A stretch of 64,000 bases of DNA, from NCBI RefSeq assembly GCF_024679095.1, contig NC_066516.1, positions 18,910,044 through 18,974,043 on the forward strand. The letters run 5' to 3'. Shown piece after piece: positions 45,801 to 57,809 of the stretch (position 1 is the stretch's first letter; each line of letters begins with the position of its first letter). The stretch is from Eriocheir sinensis. Lineage: Eukaryota; Arthropoda; Malacostraca; Decapoda; Varunidae. The notes beneath the pieces were generated by a model. That model was given only the letters and a program-made list of their open reading frames with translations. It did no database searches and was not told where the DNA came from. The position numbers and the translations under genes are program-made.

Positions 45801-48800
45801 CCAGCCACATTGTATCCATCTCGCTGGCTTAAGAAAAAAATCTACTCTCAATGGCCTCTTCCAGGTCACAGGGGCCACTAGCATACCAACAAGTAAAGAA
45901 GTGAACTGAGGACTTCTACTCACTCTACCATGATCATCATACAAATTCATGCTCCACATTGGTGTGAAAGGACACAATCACATAACACTCCAGATTCACA
46001 CATACAGACATACAAACAACTGTTATATATGTTCAATGATATGCTGGACTTCCCACTACTGCTGCAACCCTGTGTAAATCATTGAGGGGCACAAGCATAC
46101 AATTATGAAATATTGTCAGAATACATGTAAGAATGAAAGTAAATATCTTCCCATTTTGGATTTTCTAAAATACTTAATTGAGTTTACTGCTAACCAAGAA
46201 ACCTGCAATATGTCAGACATTTATCTGGCAATTAAAATAATGAAGTATTTATAAAGCCACATGAGCATATTTTGAGGTTGTAAGTTATAAGAAGGTTAAA
46301 AGGAGCCTATTTATGAAAAAAACTGACCTATCACCCTTACAGTACTCACTCTTATGAAGATCATAATTTTAATGCAGGCAATCTGGAGGACAAATGGAAG
46401 GTACCTGGAAGAGTTTTGTTTAATGTTTAAGAGAACATTTGCATATTTTTTTTTGCTTGTGATAACCCTGTGACCTAGGCCTCTGTTCAGCCAGCGAGAC
46501 AAACACAGGTGGACAGGAAACATAGAAACAGAAAGGGGAAACTAAAACATAAAAACGTAAGGAGTCCAGGGAGATTAGGCCCATGAGGAATGTTACTTTA
46601 CCTGATTCTTTCTTCCTGACGAGTCGGATATCTTTTGGCATGAGGTTACAGGCTAAGATATCTGCTCGTATCTTGGGAGAAAAGAAATCTTACATTAAAC
46701 AGTGGACCAACAGCTCTTCACTTTCATGTACTTCACCAATCGGAATGGGGTTCTCACCCACTTTTCCACTGCTCACACAACTAAATACTCAGCAATTATC
46801 TACTTTTTCTGTATGCATAGGAATAATGTAGCCTTTCAAACACAAAATTAAAACAAATTATATACTAGTAGCATTGACATGCACACATACATCATTTTCT
46901 GTGATGTGCTGTGCCAGTCCTCGCACCATGATGGTATTGTTTGGAGGTTGTGACTTATAATCTGTTCGTTCCTCTTCATAGCTGAAAATAAATATATATA
47001 GTTGTACTGCAAAGAACATTCACTACCTAAATTTGAATAATTATCAAAACTTACTTGATATTAAGTATTGCCCCATGTTCAGTTTAAAGGAGAGTAACTT
47101 AGCTACTCATGATATATTGTTCCATATAATCAAGTATCATTCAGCACAGACTCCTATGAACAGCAGTGACACCTTGACCACCACTTCAAAAGAACTGTTC
47201 TGAATTATAAATTTATCAATAACATTCAATGCCAATAATGACAGTAATTCCACTACAAACAAAGAGCTGACCTGACACAACAACAGTGCCTGCTTAAGGG
47301 AATGATTAACATCTAAATGAGGATATCTTCATTTTTAAATCTACAGGATCCTTCCTCTGCTTACTGGTCTCGGTGGTGGTCGTAGTCTCGGTAATCCCTG
47401 TGATCACGGTCTCGGCGAGGACTGCGGTCCCTGTCATCATCCCTCCAGCGATCACGGTCTCTGTCTCTATCTCTGTCCCTGTCACGGTCCCTGTCCCTGT
47501 CGCGATCTCGGTCCCGATCCCTGTCTCTGCGGTCCCGGTCCCTGTCCCTCCTGTCCCGGTCCCTATCCCTGTCTCTGTCTCTGCGGCGGTCATCCCTGTC
47601 CCGGCGTTCACGGTGGCGCGGGGGCTCAGGTTCATAGGCAGCAGCAGCGTAACTATCGTAGGGGTCAAGGCTGCTGCGACCATGGCCTCGTGCACCACCT
47701 GGGGCTGGGGCTGAGGCAATGTATGCACCCTGCAACAGGGATGACTGATACAAATATTTGTGATATGGTCAAGCTGAATGAAGATGGGAGTACAAAGGCT
47801 GACATTGTCTCATTTATGACAGCATTGATAAAGATACTGCAGCTCTCGACCACAATAGCATTAATCAGAATAAACAATTGCCGTTTCTGGAAAAAAAATC
47901 AAAAAATCAAAAATCAAAATCTGTCTTGCACCAGTAACATTTAACTAGATAAAGGCAACACACACACACACACAAAACTTTTAGCACGCATCACATCCTT
48001 TAACCCCTTAACGAAGCCACTGCCGCTGGCGTCATATAATTTTTTCTGATGAGGGCGACGAGCATGACAGCGCCAGAGAGAGAGAAGCTCTCTGGAAATT
48101 GAACAGTGCGCGTAACTATGTATATGTCGATGCTAAGTGACCAACTGGCACCTCTTTTGCCTCTTAAACAACTTTGTGTTAAAAATAGTCTACAGTTTCT
48201 GCCTACGCATCAGTCTGCAGAGTGATTATGTTCCCTCAGCTGATCTGTTTCAGCGGTCTTCCTTTAGTTTCTGCTTGTTGTGTGCGTGCTGACCATAGTT
48301 TTGACACCACTGATTTACCTGATGTTCTAGATGAACCAATATCTTGTTCACAGGAGTGTTCAGAAGAGTGGGAAGCAAAAGTTGGACTTTTTGTGGAATC
48401 ATGGAATTCCAGCCAAACGGTCAGTCCAAATCATAATCTGATTTCACAGTTGAGTTATACAGATAATTTTCTACAACTTTTATTCAATGAGATTCACTTC
48501 TGAATGAAAAACTACAAAAATATGTTTTCAAGTTTCACTGGAACTTTGGCTCTCTGTAGGCAGTAAATTTCCCGGTCAAAGATTATAAACTATATTTTTC
48601 AGACTCCATTGTGATAAAATGAGCAATTTTTCTTCAATTTTTTTTCTGTACGTTGCACCAGTATGTTGATTTTTTTTTTTTTGGAATCATGGAATGTCAG
48701 CCAAATGCAACAACCTAGAAAGAAATGGATTTCACAGCAGGGTGCACCAGAAAAATTTCTATAAAACACCTTTTATGACTTTTTCTCAGTTTCAAAGTGT

Positions 48801-51800
48801 ATTTTTCGATGACTTCTGCGTTATAGGGGATCTCCCGAGAAAAACTTTTGAAGTTTGGAGGGGCTAAGCACCTGTTCCCCATTCCAAAAGGGTTCAGTCT
48901 GCCTGTTTAGTCTCAACAGCAGCATGAGAGGAAAGCTTGTCATGGTACTTACTTGTGTTACATACTGTGGATACTGGGCATACGCTGCAGCCTCTAAACT
49001 ACCATATGCTGCAGCCGCTGTGTACATGTGTTGCTGGGCAGCCATGGCGTTGATCATCTCAGTAAGACCAAGGCCCTGGCCCTGTAGCTGTCACGGGAAA
49101 AGGATTCTTATTTATTCAAGAGCATTACCTACAGCAAAGGTATAGATGCAAAGTAATATCATTAGTAACAATTACTATTATCATTATTATCTATATTTAC
49201 AACTATTAATATTCCTGGAGATTTTCAAGTGCAGTTCCAATGAAGGGTGAATTTTTAAGAACACCAGAAGTTTAAGTAGATTAATTTCCCCTTTTACCCA
49301 CCATGCAAATTTGGGGATCCCAGAGCAATATGTTCAACCTTGATGGATTTCACCCTTCATAACTGCAGCAAAAACTTATTCATGTGTTAGGCCAAGTCCT
49401 GGGAAACCAACAACAGTATGTAGCTCATTAATATTGAGGAAAACTTTTTTTTTCTAACAAGTGACCTATTCACCAACTCATTTAAAGGAAATTTGCTGGC
49501 AAGTATAAAGATGGTTGAACAAAAATTTATTACAAAAGTTTTGAGTATAAAAAGTTAAAAGAAATAGGAATTTTAAGATCCCAGAGAAATCAATAAAACA
49601 AAACCTAGTAGGATTTCTTAATGGGGGTTCTTTGCCCTCCCTCAACACCCCCATTAGAGATATTAAACATGCCTTGATAGGAACAGCTGGGTGGGCTGTG
49701 CTGCGACTGCCCCAGCCCAGATTCAAACCAAGGTCTGCGGATTCACAGCTAGTCGCACTAACCACTACACCATGGAGGTGCTGGAGACATGGAGAGCCAA
49801 CAAAGAAGCAAGAATCAGATATGTTGAAAATATGATCATGAACTATATATTAAAAGAAATTTCTTAATTAAATATGAATTTTGCACACAGAATATCCTTT
49901 TTAGATTAATTTGGGAAATATTTACCTTTCATGTGACCTAGGTTAGGGCAGTAAGTAGACTAAACTTAAATTAGATTAATAATGTGCAGGGATCAAAGGG
50001 GTCAAATGCCTGTTACGATTATGGTTGGATTCAAGAAATGAGAGGTAAAAGGAAGGGCTGCAGCACCACTACTAATACATACTATTATGAAGACTGATTC
50101 AAATCCCTACATGGCTTGGTGTAGCAAATGTTAAGAGAACCAAGATTACCAGCTTAATTAGAGGTGGTCGAATCATCCTAGTGGATTTACACTAGCCTGT
50201 TGCTGGTGCATCACCATGTACGTTTTCAATTATATATATAAAACAATTTATCTTCAGAAAAAGCATGAATTCTGGTAAAGGTGACAACTATGTGGCCAAT
50301 ACATATGACTTGGCTACATAGTTGTGGCTGACATCCCAGGTGGCCAATGTTGTATAAAGAAAAAAAGAATGGCAAACCTAGGCTACTACATGCAACTGAT
50401 TATCATACCCTTACTAACCTAATGGGCTGTCTCTCTTCATACTGTTTTCACAACAAAATGAAGACATTCTAAAGGTTTATTTCCTATATTAACTTGTTGG
50501 GGAGTGCTATTTGACTGTTTTAACCTTAAAGACTAATAGGAAGAATTTTTCTAGTGACAAAACTTTACAGAACACCATAATTATAATTGATCATAATAGG
50601 AGTGTTAGTTACTTAATATGTTGTTACACAATACTAGCTTTGTCAGTTGCAGCTGATGTAGGCTGGCAAGGGCAAGGAAAAATTGCAGGTTTAGATTTTT
50701 TGTTGAATGCCCATACTTTAAGGTCTTTTCTGTTTTCATGACTTCTAATAACCTTCAATACTCTTGGAATTGCATATTTTTTTTGTATTTATTCATATTT
50801 TCTACGGAGTATGGATATTAATGTTTAAGGGCAGGTGACCACAACTGTACCTCTGCACACACCAAACTGATCTACAATGAACATCTTCAGTCATACGATA
50901 CAAAGTTACTAATTAAGCACCAACGGGTAACTTTTCGCAGTGATAGGTAACTATTTAGCAGTGATGTATTACTGCAATAGGATACTAATTCAGAAGAGGT
51001 TACAACAGGCAGACGGGGTTTGGTTACTTACCATATTGATCATATTTTAATAACTATTGTCTTTACTTAAGGAGGCAAGTTTGCACTCAGAAGGCTGCAC
51101 TTCCTTCCACCTGATTTGATTGGGTAAATGGGATGTGTACGAACATTTGAAAGTTTTAATAAATGTTATTATAATGATTAATAAGTATTATAAGACATAA
51201 AAATCAAGTATTGTTTACATCAAAGTTGAGGACATTGATGTAAACAATGAATAACATGTATATTAATATCTAATCATTCATATAATGAAATTTAAAAATA
51301 CAGGTAACTCGATTTACGCGAGTTTGGTTTATGCATTTTTTAATTAACGCGGGGTCCAAAATCCAAATAAATGTTTAATTTACAAGTTTTTTCACTTATA
51401 CGCGATAGTTTATGGAGTGGCCACCAGATGTCTCACGCAACTGGACTCACACGGCGCCACAGCCACACAGCTGAGCTCAGTTCTTCCCGCGCACCACTTG
51501 AACAACAATACAGTACCCACGCTGCCATGCTATTCAACATTAGGGGTGGGCAGGTACCGGTACCAGCAATACGGTACGGTACCGGAACCAATACTAGCCA
51601 GTCGCTCATGGTGTCCCTCATTTCTTCCTCACACAAGTGAGGCTGAGACCGAGTGCCTGAGTGGATATCTCGGTGATATGGATATTTTTCTCTCTCTCTC
51701 TCTCTCCACTGAATGAAGTGAATATTTATTTTTCGATAGAAACCTACCTCTTGTTTGATTTACATTGTTTTCAATTTACGCGACCTCTTCAAGGACACAA

Positions 51801-54800
51801 TACTCGTGTAAATTGAGAGTTACCTGTATTGGTGCTACTAAATTGTGTGGTCCACTTCAGTAACTGTAGTGTACTGTACCATAAAGTGTGGTGTACCAAG
51901 ACCCTATCTCACTTGACCTGACCTAAGCAGGCACCTGATGTTCAGACCTTGTCTGACTGTCTTAATGACAAGCCCCTAATCAGCCTTAATGTATAAGGAA
52001 TTGTAAAATAATAATATTCAGTATGCTCTGAAAATTGAAGCCCCAAATACTAGTTTGACACATTTTACCTTTTACAATGCAAATGAGATTTCTAAAAAAG
52101 TCTCGTCATGGCAAAAAAGTGCTTGCATTATGTAAAAAAAAAATTGTCCAAACATACTACAAAAAGCTGAGCCTTGCCATTGATCTGGTAGCTATACAAC
52201 ACAAAAGAAAATGTGAAAGGTCTGAAATAAAGGCCTATGCACTTCACTGCCCAAAACTAACTGCTCTGTATGGAAAAGCAACATATTGGAATCTCTGCGA
52301 GTGTGAAATTTTAGAACTTGTGTTTTCTAGTCTCCCTCACACAAACCCCAAATATTCCTCTTGGTACCGAAATTTGTAAGGGGAGGCATTAGTGGTGAAA
52401 ATCATGGTGATATTAGTTTCATTTATACTAAAATTTATAGAAAAAATGGTGAAATTTACATTTTTTTGGGGGTTATAATTTACCTAATGACTTTAGTGTT
52501 TTCTGTGAAAATAAATGCCAGATTAATTTGAAGCACATCAAAACCAATTAGACAATAAAGATGTGCACTGCCTCTTTTTCTTTTCCTAATCACAGCAAAC
52601 TTGGGGGACTGAGGGAGATTTTATTGGGGGGGGGGGCAAAACAAATCAAATATGGCCCTTTAATATCAATGAAAATTTTCCAATAAGTAAGGTTAGGTTG
52701 TAGAAAAATCCTCAGATTTAAGATGGCCATATTGTATTTATTATCCCTCCCCCCTAATAAACCCTCACTTTACTATCAGGTCTCCCAAGTTTGCTGTGCA
52801 TAGGAAAATAAAAGAAGGTATAAAAACTGTAAAGGGTAAATTTTACTGATAGCTTCAGAAAAACAAAAGGCATTTTCAGTAGTGTCACCGACAAGTCAAA
52901 CGAAATCAAACAAAACAGCATTTTTACTGAACATGAATTACAGCCCTGAAGCCAGACGATAGGCGCCACCGCTCGGGAGTAATTCGTGTACATCGCTCTT
53001 TAGACCCAAATACTCAGAGCGCACACTGTTGGAAGTAGGAAGATGAAGGAATTCGACGATTTGTTCCTAAAGGATGACTATAGATCATCGGTGCTTAATC
53101 CTTTGTTATATGCCCCTCATCCAGCAGCAGACGAATTCTGGGTGGGAGGAATTGTGTTACAGTTTGCATGTACGAGTTCTGAGCCAACTCTAATTTTCTC
53201 CTTGCTTTAGCTTGATGTCAAGTATAATATTCCAAAATTATACATTTCCTTGCCTGCACATGATGATTATGTTGAGATGATGCAAGAAACGCACCAACAT
53301 ATGAAAAAACAGCTCTGTTCTGGGATTGAAGTCATAGCCACAAATTAGAGTTGGACAACACTGCCTAGCAGTCAAAAGATGCGAAATGTCATCAGAGATG
53401 GCAACATCTTCCCTTCTTTCCCTTGCCTTATGTCATTTTCAGGTTGTTTTTAATGTGAAATGACAAGAAAATAGATATTTCTTTATACAACACCAACTTT
53501 CTGAGTCTCAAAGAGCATTATATTCTATATTTTATTCAAAACATTCCTACAGGAAATCGACTGAAGTGTGGTGGTGTGTGGTACTACTCGCTGATTGGCC
53601 GATGAAAAATGTCTGCTCGTGTTTGCTGGCGAGAGCCTTTTGGGCAAACATATCCCGGAGAACGTTTGACCCCGTTCCCATCTGTCTACCTTCGTTTGAC
53701 TTGTCAGTGACACTACTGAAAACGCCTATAAATGACAATAAAACCAATCTTAACCTATATAGCAAACCTAAGCAAATGCTAATGTTTTATGCATGATTAT
53801 GTAAAACACATGAATTCTAAGCTTTCCAATATTATAGTAAAAAAGGAATGTAGGTAATGAGTTGCTCTAGTTTGCCTTAGGTATTTCACTGGGAAGCAAT
53901 GTATTTATGAGGCATTGATAGGGGTGGGGGAGGTAATTTCTCTGCTAGGAGGGGTCATTACCAGGCAGCCCTGCAGCTAGGTTATGACAGGTAATAAATT
54001 TTTGGCATATATTTATTTTATTGCCACTTCTTATTTTCTTCCATTTGATAGTTTTTATAGTATATAGTGTTCTGTGGCCTCATTTATTATGCAAATGAAT
54101 AATAACCATAATATGCCTAATGTGATGAAATGTGGAAACAAGGGGGTTGAGGGGGAAGCCCACCTGTAGAGAATACATATATATTCACCTTTTTGTGACC
54201 CTAAGGGGGGTTGAAGCCCTCCTATTGGGAAGAATGTGAACACTCTATTGGATTTTAGCTGTGGTGAGCTGTGGGACATTATGGGTTACTCTGCTGCCTG
54301 TGGCACATGCATTTCATGGCTTTTATTATACTTTTGATCTTGAAAATATATATGACAAAAAAGATACTAGTTGGTTCAGTAAAAAAAAAAAAAAAAAAAA
54401 AAAAGCTAATATACCGAGGTTTACCTAATTTTCTGGTCATAAAGTGGTTATTATTCATTTGCACACCAAATGTGAGGGAATATAGATTAACATAGCCTCT
54501 TCCATTATCACTGACAAGAACAGCGCAGCACATAGCGTATCATGTATATATGTTATAAACAATTACACTTGACAAGTCTAGCAAAACTAAATCTAACCTA
54601 GCCTACCCTAACCCACCTGCTGCTAAAATGCATTGTGCTAAATTGAACTTAAACTTCAGACAACAATATTTTGAAGTTTCTTTAGTTTTCAAGAAGCTGT
54701 TAGTTACCGAACTATGTTTGGAGAAATAAAATTCAACGGAATGCCAGTATTTAACTCATGTGAGCCGGCTACGTTTATTTCTATATTAATCCAAATGTGA

Positions 54801-55307
54801 CCCTGAACACTTATTTAGCTTATACAAGCTTAGCAAATCTCACCAAGCTAAATCAAATTAAATCTAACCTGACTTTCCAGCAGCCAACCTATGAAGTGAT
54901 ATACTGTGTTCATTAACTTAATACATCAATATTTTGAAATTTCTTTAATGTTCTGGAAGCTAATAATTACTGCACTGCATTAAGAAATATATATAAAACG
55001 TCATTACCAATATCATGCGAGACGGCTGTGTTAATTTCCAAATTAGTCCAAACTAAACTTATATGCACTAAAACACTCTCAAATGGGGAAAATAAAGGGG
55101 GGGAGTGGCAACAGAAGAAATATTTACCAACTTTTCATAGAGCAAACTAGCTTCATAGCCACAAAAAGTAATGCCAAATTCAGAAAAAATTACCATTACC
55201 ATACATGTGAACAATACCACCCATGGACGCCCCACCACCTCCTCCTCCCCGTCACCCCTTTGTCAAGCCTGCCTCCCGCCGCCCCACCGCCCCAAGCTTA
55301 CCTCCAT
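39820..55307 (-). CDS. RBM5: RNA-binding protein of the RBM5/RBM10 family (splicing regulator)
   Basis: Seventeen coding exons give 967 aa: 55307-55302 (codes only Met-Glu), 49087-48953, 47729-47365, 46981-46891, 46671-46602, 45685-45612, 44383-44276, 44162-44048, 43837-43614, 43356-43302, 43180-43005, 42425-42104, 41615-41383, 41259-41011, 40879-40686, 40572-40401 and 40134-39820 (stop). Domain order is as in RBM5/RBM10: an Arg/Asp-dipeptide region (about 80-165), RRM1 (185-262, with GFAFVEF), a RanBP2-type zinc finger (Cys 281/284/295/298), RRM2 (322-405), an OCRE Tyr repeat (about 582-640), a C2H2 finger (Cys 791/794, His 807/814) and a G-patch (from about 885). Family members act in early spliceosomal complexes and control exon inclusion. 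Arthropods normally carry one gene corresponding to both vertebrate paralogs, so the symbol is nominal. A poly-Ala run and Thr-rich stretch in exon 42425-42104 are extra low-complexity sequence. Confidence 0.93.
42655..42830 (+). repeat. Dispersed repeat shared with 23215-23345
   Basis: It contains GGGGGTGGCTGCGGCAGAAG and TGTTCTGGCACTCCCTCTCAG. It lies in an RBM intron between exons 43005 and 42425. Confidence 0.45.
47730..48952. other. RBM intron 3
   Basis: It holds a plus-strand frame of 93 codons (48222-48503, acidic, with ECSEEWEAK) beginning not far after TTAACCCCTTAACG, which hints at a decayed piggyBac-like element. The opposite end was not found. Confidence 0.3.
49620..49790 (-). 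mobile_element. tRNA-derived SINE, minus orientation
   Basis: The minus strand shows GGTGTAGTGGTTAGTGCGAC and GGTTTGAATCTGG, resembling tRNA A and B boxes. It lies in RBM intron 2. Confidence 0.5.
49791..51298. other. Part of RBM intron 2
   Basis: AT-rich, with no recognisable element between the SINE at 49620 and the TA-flanked MITE at 51301. Confidence 0.5.
51301..51826. mobile_element. Tc1/mariner-type MITE with TA duplication
   Basis: It starts CAGGTAACTCGATTTACGCGAG and ends with an inverse ATTGAGAGTTACCTG, flanked by TA on each side. A segment starting TAGGGGTGGGCAGGTACCGG (about 51541), which resembles a hAT terminus, is nested inside. It lies in RBM intron 2. Confidence 0.75.
52077..52379 (+). 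other. Orphan 100-codon frame, unknown
   Basis: A Lys-rich frame with several Cys ([17 protein letters not shown] region), no relatives recognised and no splice partner. It lies in RBM intron 2, antisense to the gene. Probably chance or an old element. Confidence 0.12.
52566..52815. repeat. Imperfect inverted repeat (foldback)
   Basis: CTTTTCCTAATCACAGCAAACTT on the left pairs with AAGTTTGCTGTGCATAGGAAAA on the right, followed inward by complementary G-rich/C-rich and ATATGGCC blocks. It lies in RBM intron 2. Confidence 0.55.
54557..55060 (+). repeat. Anonymous repeat, copies 2 and 3 in tandem
   Basis: Two diverged copies (about 54557-54800 and 54833-55060) each contain AATCTAACCT, an ATATTTTGAA block and TTTATTTCTATATTAATCC-like or TTAATTTCCAAATTAGTCC-like ends, homologous to 7366-7620. 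They lie in RBM intron 2. Confidence 0.5.
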
Positions 55308-55328
55308 CTTGTCTCACGGCACCAGATC
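55302..55328 (-). other. RBM5: Second exon of the RBM5/10 gene, with the start codon
   Basis: A 27-nt exon bounded by TTACAG and GTAAGC. Its ATG lies six bases before the donor, so it contributes only Met-Glu and then joins Leu-Gln-Gly-Gln in frame. If translation instead starts at the in-frame ATG at 49057, the protein is 12 residues shorter. Confidence 0.6.
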
Positions 55329-55420
55329 CTGTAATGAGAACGTTCTGGTTAGTAACACAAAAACGTTGGCGCACAAAATATCATCAGGAGCACAAGGGCC
55401 ATATTCTTAAACCTTCCGGC

Positions 55421-55755
55421 GCCCGAGCTCACGTATTTAACAAGGCTTTCAGAGGATTTCTAAGCATTCCCAGGGGTGGTTTTATGACCTTAGGGAGAGT
55501 TTGACCCTTCTTCTGTACCATGAATGTAAAGAAACACTCATGAAAACCCGATTAATCTCCTTTTTGGCCTTTGGAAATGGTTGATGTGCGCCCAAGCTCA
55601 CATATTTGACAAAGCTTTCACAGGAGTTCTAAGCATTCCCAGGGGTAGATTTGAGACCACGGTGATAGTCTGAACCTTCTTCCGTACCATGAACACAAAT
55701 AAAGACTCATGAAAATCCAATTAATCTCCTTTTTGGTCTTCGGAAATAATTAATG
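55421..55755. repeat. Tandem duplication, period 169 bp, in RBM intron 1
   Basis: GCCCGAGCTCACGTATTT at 55421 and GCCCAAGCTCACATATTT at 55590 start two copies sharing AGCATTCCCAGGGG and TTAATCTCCTTTTTGG. Confidence 0.7.
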
Positions 55756-55919
55756 TAAGAGGAATGCTGACTGCGGCAAATCAGGATGTGGGAGGACTCG
55801 TGTGCCACTGTCCCCCCCAAGTGTCCGCAGCCAGATTTTCACCGATAAAAGCTTAGCCAATAGCTCAATACAGCATTATATATTCACGTGGAGCTTACAG
55901 TCAAGATGCACACGCTTAC

Positions 55920-56030
55920 CTTGCTTGGAATTCCCATTAATGTGCGAAATTGCCTGAAGAAATGACAGGATCTCCCTCTCAGGCACAAAATGGCGCGGCG
56001 AGCGAGTCAATAATAGTGTTCGGGCGGGGA
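55920..56030 (-). other. RBM5: 5'UTR exon and CpG-rich promoter of the RBM5/10 gene
   Basis: The minus strand shows a GC-rich segment (GCTCGCCGCGCCATTTTG) ending in a clean donor, CAAGCAAG then GTAAGC, with exon end 55920. The next minus-strand acceptor is that of the 27-nt start-codon exon. The transcription start is not resolved. Immediately upstream lie two tandem MITEs. Confidence 0.5.
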
Positions 56031-56455
56031 GCAACATTGCCAGATTATCGTACTCAGAGCATGGTATTTACCGGTTTCTGACTCCTAACTATCGTCAAGA
56101 AACAGAAATAATTAACCATTTTAACGATAGCTACATATGAAACCAGTTATTTAGGTGGAGGGGATAGTTTTTGGGTTGGAAATCGGCAAACATTAGAGAC
56201 TTGATCATTGAGCACGACCATCTGGCAACGTTGGGTCGTGGAGGGAGAGCAACATTGCCAGATTGTCGTACTCAGAGCATCGTATTTACCGGTTTCTGAC
56301 TCTTAATTATCGCCAAGAAACAGAAATAATTAACCACTTGAACGATAGCTGCATATGAAACCAGTTATTTAGGTGGAGGAGACAGTTTTTGGGTTGGAAA
56401 TCGGCAAGCATTAGAGACTGAGCACGACTATCTGGCAACGTTGGGCCGTGGAGGG
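56031..56455. mobile_element. Two tandem MITE copies upstream of the RBM5/10 gene
   Basis: Units of 218 bp start GCAACATTGCCAGATT at 56031 and 56249. Each ends near CATCTGGCAACGTTGG, the inverse of its start, so each unit is a small terminal-inverted-repeat element. A relative with facing ends lies at 62245-62440. Confidence 0.6.
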
Positions 56456-56461
56456 AGAGCC

Positions 56462-56975
56462 GTCCTCACCCGTAAATCATCTTTTCATCCCTTATTATAC
56501 CATTTTTCTAGAGCAAGTCTACAAGAAAAGTTACAAAAAAAGCTAATGGATGTTATTTATATTTGATATGTTAACAGTTACGTGTCCACAATGCCCGTTC
56601 TTCGGAAAGGAGAGAGTACCATCCTCACCAATTTATCATTTAGGCAGCCCTTATTATACCATTTCTCTATAATAATGATATATGAAAAGTTACAAGAAAC
56701 TGTTGAATGCTATCTATATTTGATGTGTTAACAGTTACGCGTTCCTAATGCCCGTTTTTCAGCAATATAGAAACTAAAATCTTGGCCAGACATTCGGACA
56801 CAGGTATGAAAAGCACCCTCCTACTGGCTGGCAGCAGGGCTGCGTTAGGGGTTATGAATATACTATTTCTGCAAATTGTTCATGTAAAGTCAACAAAGTA
56901 TGGTCATGATAGTTTTTGTTTGATGTGATTTTACGACTGTGTGTGTCCATAAAAGCCGATCTTCAGTAGTGTCAC
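56462..56975. repeat. Tandem repeats of about 157 bp upstream of the RBM5/10 gene
   Basis: CCTTATTATACCATTTTTCTA and CCTTATTATACCATTTCTCTA head two adjacent copies that share TTTGATATGTTAACAGTTACG and AATGCCCGTT. A third, more diverged copy follows at about 56850. Confidence 0.55.
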
Positions 56976-57508
56976 TCCGAAAGCCTAGGAAGCACAGGTA
57001 TGACAAAAAAAAAAAAAAACTTCCCTTCAGTGTTGCCAAAACCATCTAGACTTGAAAAAAACTTGCTTCATTTAACAAAATACGCCAACAAAATGGAAAA
57101 GTGTGATACTTACTTATATGAATTCACCTCAAACCATGCAGTCCCTTTCTTATTCATCACTTAAGTACTTATAACATCCCTCTATTACCGTACCTGCAGA
57201 AAGTAGCGAACGGTTTGCTACCTATATAGGCCTAGTATTTTTTTCGCATTAAAATGTTTGTATAACATTTCCAATATTCTTGAAATATAAAATACTGACA
57301 TTGTTCAACATGAATATCACATTAATCACAAGAGAGCATTAGCGGGGTGGGCATTCGCTTGAAATAGCTCCCCACAGGCACCGCGTGGTGCAGGGATGGG
57401 AGGGAACCTTCATAGAGCTGCCAAATGAATGAAAGATCTGCACTTACTGATAAACTGATGACTTAAATTTTGAGTTTAGAAATCGTAACTTGATGGGAAA
57501 GTCACAGC

Positions 57509-57539
<31 letters not shown>

Positions 57540-57566
57540 GCAACGTTTTGGAGCCTTCTGATTAAT

Positions 57567-57808
<242 letters not shown>

Positions 57809-57809
57809 A

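Noticed and set aside
47373..47714. Val/Pro-rich plus-strand frame
   Set aside because: Antisense shadow of the Arg-Asp exon of the RBM5/10 gene.
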